From: Treponema vincentii F0403
GTDB taxonomy: Bacteria > Spirochaetota > Spirochaetia > Treponematales > Treponemataceae
NCBI RefSeq assembly: GCF_000412995.1
Contig: NZ_KE332512.1
Coordinates: forward strand, 1,760,959 to 1,824,958
Length of the DNA stretch: 64,000 bases
Direction: 5' to 3'
Shown here: positions 61,239-64,000 of the stretch, piece by piece
Layout of the letters: every line of letters begins with the position of its first letter
Position numbering within the stretch: the stretch's first letter is position 1
Made by a program: the position numbers and the translations under genes
The notes under the pieces: generated by a model
Seen by the model: the letters and a program-made list of their open reading frames with translations, nothing else
The model's database searches: none
Told to the model about the DNA's origin: nothing

Positions 61239-61825
61239 TAAAATTTCCTTTCCATATTAAGATTATACTGGTCGATGCGGAAAAAAGAAAGGGCTGATAA
61301 ATCTTCGGGCATACGCATCAGACTCCTTTTGAATATTACCCGTAAAATAAATAGGCTGTTCAACCGGAATCGCCATGAGATAAATCTTTTTCGATGCTTG
61401 ACATTTATTATTCAAAATAGTATAGTCGTTCCGTTCAATTGGATAAATGGGTGAATACTGTTTATCCGGTATTCTTTAAGAGTTTTCCGGTACCGTAAAA
61501 CCTTTTTAAGGCAGGTTTCCGTGTTAGCCTTTTTTAAGTGCTAAGGGGTGTGCCCTATTACTCTGTAGGATGCCAAACCAGTCATCGGAATAGAATTTCT
61601 GATGATGATCAGGTGGATCCGAATAAGGCTTGCCGAATTGCTATGGCTGGCTTACGCAACACGTCTTTTTGTAACGGTGTTTACTGTCTGATTATCCGCA
61701 TTCTATTCTTTTCTGTCTTTTGGTATCCTGTTTTGAAACATTTTTTTCATTTCAATATGGAAATGGTCTCGCTGTTTGATGGGCGGGGTTTTGTTAGTTG
61801 CCTATTGTCTGTTAGGAGGATTTAC
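61239..61825 (+). other. Long leader region of the tuf transcript
   Basis: 587 bp without a separate gene. A consensus promoter lies at 61398-61426, giving a 5' leader of nearly 400 bases before tuf. The leader contains several GC-rich stretches able to pair (around 61520-61680) that might hold a regulatory structure, but I cannot match a known RNA family. Confidence 0.5.
61398..61426 (+). promoter_or_regulatory. Promoter of tuf and the ribosomal-protein operon
   Basis: TTGACA (61398-61403), 17 bases, TATAGT (61421-61426): a near-perfect housekeeping promoter, as expected for EF-Tu. The ATG is 400 bases downstream. Confidence 0.75.
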
Positions 61826-63013
61826 ATGGCAAAGGAAAAGTTCGAAAGAACAAAAGTTCACATGAATGTTGGTACCATCGGTCACGTTGACCATGGTAAG
61901 ACAACTCTTTCGGCAGCGATCACTACTTATTGTGCAAAAAAGTATGGTGATAAACTTCTGAAATATGATGAGATCGATAACGCGCCGGAGGAAAAGGCTC
62001 GCGGTATTACCATTAATACCCGTCACTTGGAGTATCAGTCCGACAAGCGTCACTATGCACACATCGACTGTCCCGGACATGCTGACTATGTTAAGAACAT
62101 GATCACCGGTGCTGCTCAGATGGATGGTGCAATTCTTGTTGTTTCCGCTCCGGACTCGGTTATGCCTCAGACTAAAGAGCATATCCTGCTTGCTCGCCAG
62201 GTCGGTGTTCCTTCTATCATTGTGTTCCTTAACAAGATTGACCTTGTTGACGATCCCGAGCTTATCGAATTGGTAGAAGAAGAAGTTCGTGAAACGCTCG
62301 AATCTTACGGCTTCCCCCGCGATACGCCGATTATCAAAGGTTCTGCATTTAAGGCATTGGCTGACGGTGCTTCCGTTGAAGACACTGCTTGCATCGAAGA
62401 ATTGCTGAAAACGATGGATAGCTACTTTGCCGATCCTGTCCGTGATGATGCAAAGCCCTTCTTGATGCCGATTGAAGACATCTTTACGATTTCCGGACGC
62501 GGTACCGTTGTTACCGGACGTATTGAACGCGGTGTTATCAACCTTAACGAAGAAGTTGAAATTGTCGGTATTAAGCCGACGAAGAAGACTGTTGTTACCG
62601 GTATCGAAATGTTTAACAAACTGCTTGATCAGGGTATGGCAGGCGATAACGTCGGTCTCTTACTCCGCGGTATTGACAAGAAAGAGGTTGAAAGAGGTCA
62701 GGTTTTGGCTAAGCCGGGTACCATTCAGCCGCACACTAAGTTTGAAGCACAGATTTATGTTCTTTCTAAGGATGAAGGCGGTCGTCATAGCCCGTTCTTC
62801 TCGGGTTATCGCCCGCAGTTCTATTTCAGAACTACCGATATTACCGGAACCATTACACTTCCTGAAGGCGTCGATATGGTTAAGCCCGGTGATAATACCA
62901 AGGTTATCGGTGAACTGATTCACCCGATTGCTATGGATAAGGGTCTTAAACTTGCTATTCGTGAAGGCGGCCGGACTATCGCCTCCGGACAGGTTACGGA
63001 GATTTTAGCGTAA
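61826..63013 (+). CDS. tuf: Elongation factor Tu
   Basis: A 395-residue GTPase that delivers aminoacyl-tRNA to the ribosome. G1 [10 protein letters not shown]2 region [14 protein letters not shown]3 DCPGHADY, G4 NKID and the domain 2/3 blocks [13 protein letters not shown] and [17 protein letters not shown] are all present. The ATG at 61826 follows AGGAGG by six bases. The frame stays open upstream to 61538, but there is no other start signal and the extra residues are not EF-Tu. Confidence 0.98.
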   Translation: MAKEKFERTKVHMNVGTIGHVDHGKTTLSAAITTYCAKKYGDKLLKYDEIDNAPEEKARGITINTRHLEYQSDKRHYAHIDCPGHADYVKNMITGAAQMDGAILVVSAPDSVMPQTKEHILLARQVGVPSIIVFLNKIDLVDDPELIELVEEEVRETLESYGFPRDTPIIKGSAFKALADGASVEDTACIEELLKTMDSYFADPVRDDAKPFLMPIEDIFTISGRGTVVTGRIERGVINLNEEVEIVGIKPTKKTVVTGIEMFNKLLDQGMAGDNVGLLLRGIDKKEVERGQVLAKPGTIQPHTKFEAQIYVLSKDEGGRHSPFFSGYRPQFYFRTTDITGTITLPEGVDMVKPGDNTKVIGELIHPIAMDKGLKLAIREGGRTIASGQVTEILA

Positions 63014-63020
63014 TAAAAAA

Positions 63021-63059
63021 CAAAGCGGCCGGGTAGCTGATATTCGGCCGTTTGTTTTT
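63021..63059 (+). terminator. Terminator-like hairpin between tuf and rpsJ
   Basis: CAAAGCGGCCG pairs with CGGCCGTTTG around a 13-base loop and is followed by TTTTTG. It ends just before the rpsJ ribosome-binding site. As no promoter fits between it and rpsJ, it probably acts as a partial terminator that lowers ribosomal-protein output relative to EF-Tu. Confidence 0.7.
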
Positions 63060-63072
63060 GTACGGAGGAAAT

Positions 63073-63381
63073 ATGGCTAAGGAAAAGATTCGCGTTAAGC
63101 TTCGCGGATTTGATGTTGAGTTGGTTGATCAGAGTTCTAAAGCGATTGTACAAGCTGTTCAGAAAGTCGGAGCAAAGGTGTTGGGTCCGATTCCGCTTCC
63201 TACGCGCATTAACAAATTTACTGTGCTTCGTTCTCCGCACGTAAATAAAAAATCGCGCGAGCAGTTTGAAATGCGGACACACAAACGATTGATCGATATT
63301 ATTGAACCTTCTGCAGAAGTGATGAATGCGTTGATGGCATTGGAGCTTTCCGCTGGGGTTGATGTAGAAATTAAACAATAA
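63073..63381 (+). CDS. rpsJ: 30S ribosomal protein S10
   Basis: A 102-residue S10: [58 protein letters not shown] and [16 protein letters not shown]. It also serves as NusE in antitermination. The ATG at 63073 follows GGAGGAA. First gene of the S10 operon after tuf. Confidence 0.97.
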   Translation: MAKEKIRVKLRGFDVELVDQSSKAIVQAVQKVGAKVLGPIPLPTRINKFTVLRSPHVNKKSREQFEMRTHKRLIDIIEPSAEVMNALMALELSAGVDVEIKQ

Positions 63382-63454
63382 AAGAACGGTAGACGGCATT
63401 TAATCAGGATGTGCGTACCGGAGGAGCGATGAGTTTCTCAAGGAGTTATGAGTT

Positions 63455-64000
63455 ATGGTTGGTCTGATTGGTAAAAAAATCGGCATGACCCAGTTATTTG
63501 ATGAAGAGGGGCGGCTGACACCTGTTACCGTTTTGCAAGTAGTGCCGAATACGGTGGTCGCAGTAAAAGATGCGGATCACTTCGGGTATGAAGCGGTTGT
63601 TTTAGGTACGGGTGAATTGAAGGAAGGGCGTGTTTCAAAGGTGTATGCAAATCAGTTTGCAGAAGGTGTAGCGCCTGTCCGTCTTTTAAAAGAATTCAGA
63701 GGTTTTGATAAAGAAGTTGCTGTTGGTGCAAAAATCGGCGTCGAAGTTTTAGAGTCTGTCCGGTATCTTGATATAACCGCAATTTCAAAAGGAAAAGGCT
63801 TCCAGGGCGTTGTAAAGCGCTGGGGGTTCGGCGGCGGACGTGCTTCTCACGGTTCAAAATTCCACCGGGAAGCCGGTTCTACAGGACAGTGTACCAGTCC
63901 GGGGCGATCGTTTAAAAACGTTAAGATGCCCGGTCACATGGGTGCCGAACGAGTAACTGTACAAAATTTGCGGATTGAAAAAATAGATCCCGAATTGGGT
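63455..64000 (+). CDS. rplC: 50S ribosomal protein L3 (partial, cut by the window edge)
   Basis: The first 182 codons of L3: MVGLIGKKIGMTQLFDEEGR, ITAISKGKGFQGVVKRWGFGGGRASHGSK and GRSFKNVKMPGHMGAERVTVQNL. AAGGAG lies nine bases before the ATG. The remainder lies beyond the right edge. Confidence 0.97.
   Translation, partial: MVGLIGKKIGMTQLFDEEGRLTPVTVLQVVPNTVVAVKDADHFGYEAVVLGTGELKEGRVSKVYANQFAEGVAPVRLLKEFRGFDKEVAVGAKIGVEVLESVRYLDITAISKGKGFQGVVKRWGFGGGRASHGSKFHREAGSTGQCTSPGRSFKNVKMPGHMGAERVTVQNLRIEKIDPELG

Noticed and set aside
61538-61825. N-terminal extension of EF-Tu by 96 codons in the same open frame
   Set aside because: The ATG at 61826 has a perfect ribosome-binding site and gives the standard EF-Tu N-terminus; the extra residues do not resemble any EF-Tu.

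Overview
The window looks like chromosomal DNA of a host-associated, oral-type Treponema with moderate GC content. This rests on the tuf-rpsJ-rplC order, a short archaeal/spirochaete-type PheT, an RNF-like operon preceded by a divergent PAP2 gene, a DUF4139 protein and many lipoproteins. GC in the mid-40s by eye would fit the T. vincentii / T. medium group better than T. denticola; this species-level placement is inference. No rRNA, tRNA or CRISPR array was found.

1-4.3 kb (minus strand): a RelB/DinJ-PIN toxin-antitoxin pair, a type I restriction-modification hsdM-hsdS pair whose hsdS is broken by an 80-bp duplication/insertion, and a glutathione peroxidase. 4.4-7.6 kb: a periplasmic beta-propeller sensor fused to a class III nucleotidyl cyclase.

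7.7-26.2 kb (minus strand, about 18 kb): an aryl-polyene-type type II fatty-acid/polyketide locus. In transcription order it encodes a methyltransferase, chain-length factor, PlsC-like acyltransferase, two acyl carrier proteins, a fused AMP-ligase/dehydratase, a family 2 glycosyltransferase, a LpxL-like acyltransferase, (a structured 232-bp inverted-repeat element and an orphan RelB), a MIO aromatic amino-acid lyase, a thioesterase, a LolA-like carrier, an MMPL exporter, a ketosynthase, dehydratase, ketoreductase, second ketosynthase, second methyltransferase and a membrane polysaccharide deacetylase. A phosphopantetheinyl transferase sits on the opposite strand inside it. The expected working order is: lyase makes an aryl acid, the ligase loads it on an ACP, KS/CLF, KR and DH extend it to a polyene, GT and acyltransferases attach it to a lipid anchor, and LolA/MMPL move it to the outer membrane.

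26.5-41.5 kb: a free-standing B3/B4 editing-like protein; then on the plus strand a lipoprotein tyrosine phosphatase, GH20 hexosaminidase, alpha/beta hydrolase, divergent PAP2 protein, a large membrane protein and an RNF-like set in the order C-D-G-E-A. This set lacks rnfB and has lost most of the residues that define the RNF electron path. An outer-membrane barrel protein, a lipoprotein and a RarA ATPase with a long C-terminal extension follow.

41.5-53.2 kb: a Gld-type ABC system (ATPase, permease, GldG-like, DUF4340), nitroreductase, prolyl-tRNA editing protein, SufU scaffold, HAD hydrolase, an AT-rich type II restriction-modification cassette and a U32 peptidase-family protein. 53.5-64 kb: pheT, a membrane-protein gene split by an IS3-family element, a membrane protein, a DUF4139 protein, then tuf, rpsJ and the beginning of rplC, with a terminator-like hairpin between tuf and rpsJ.
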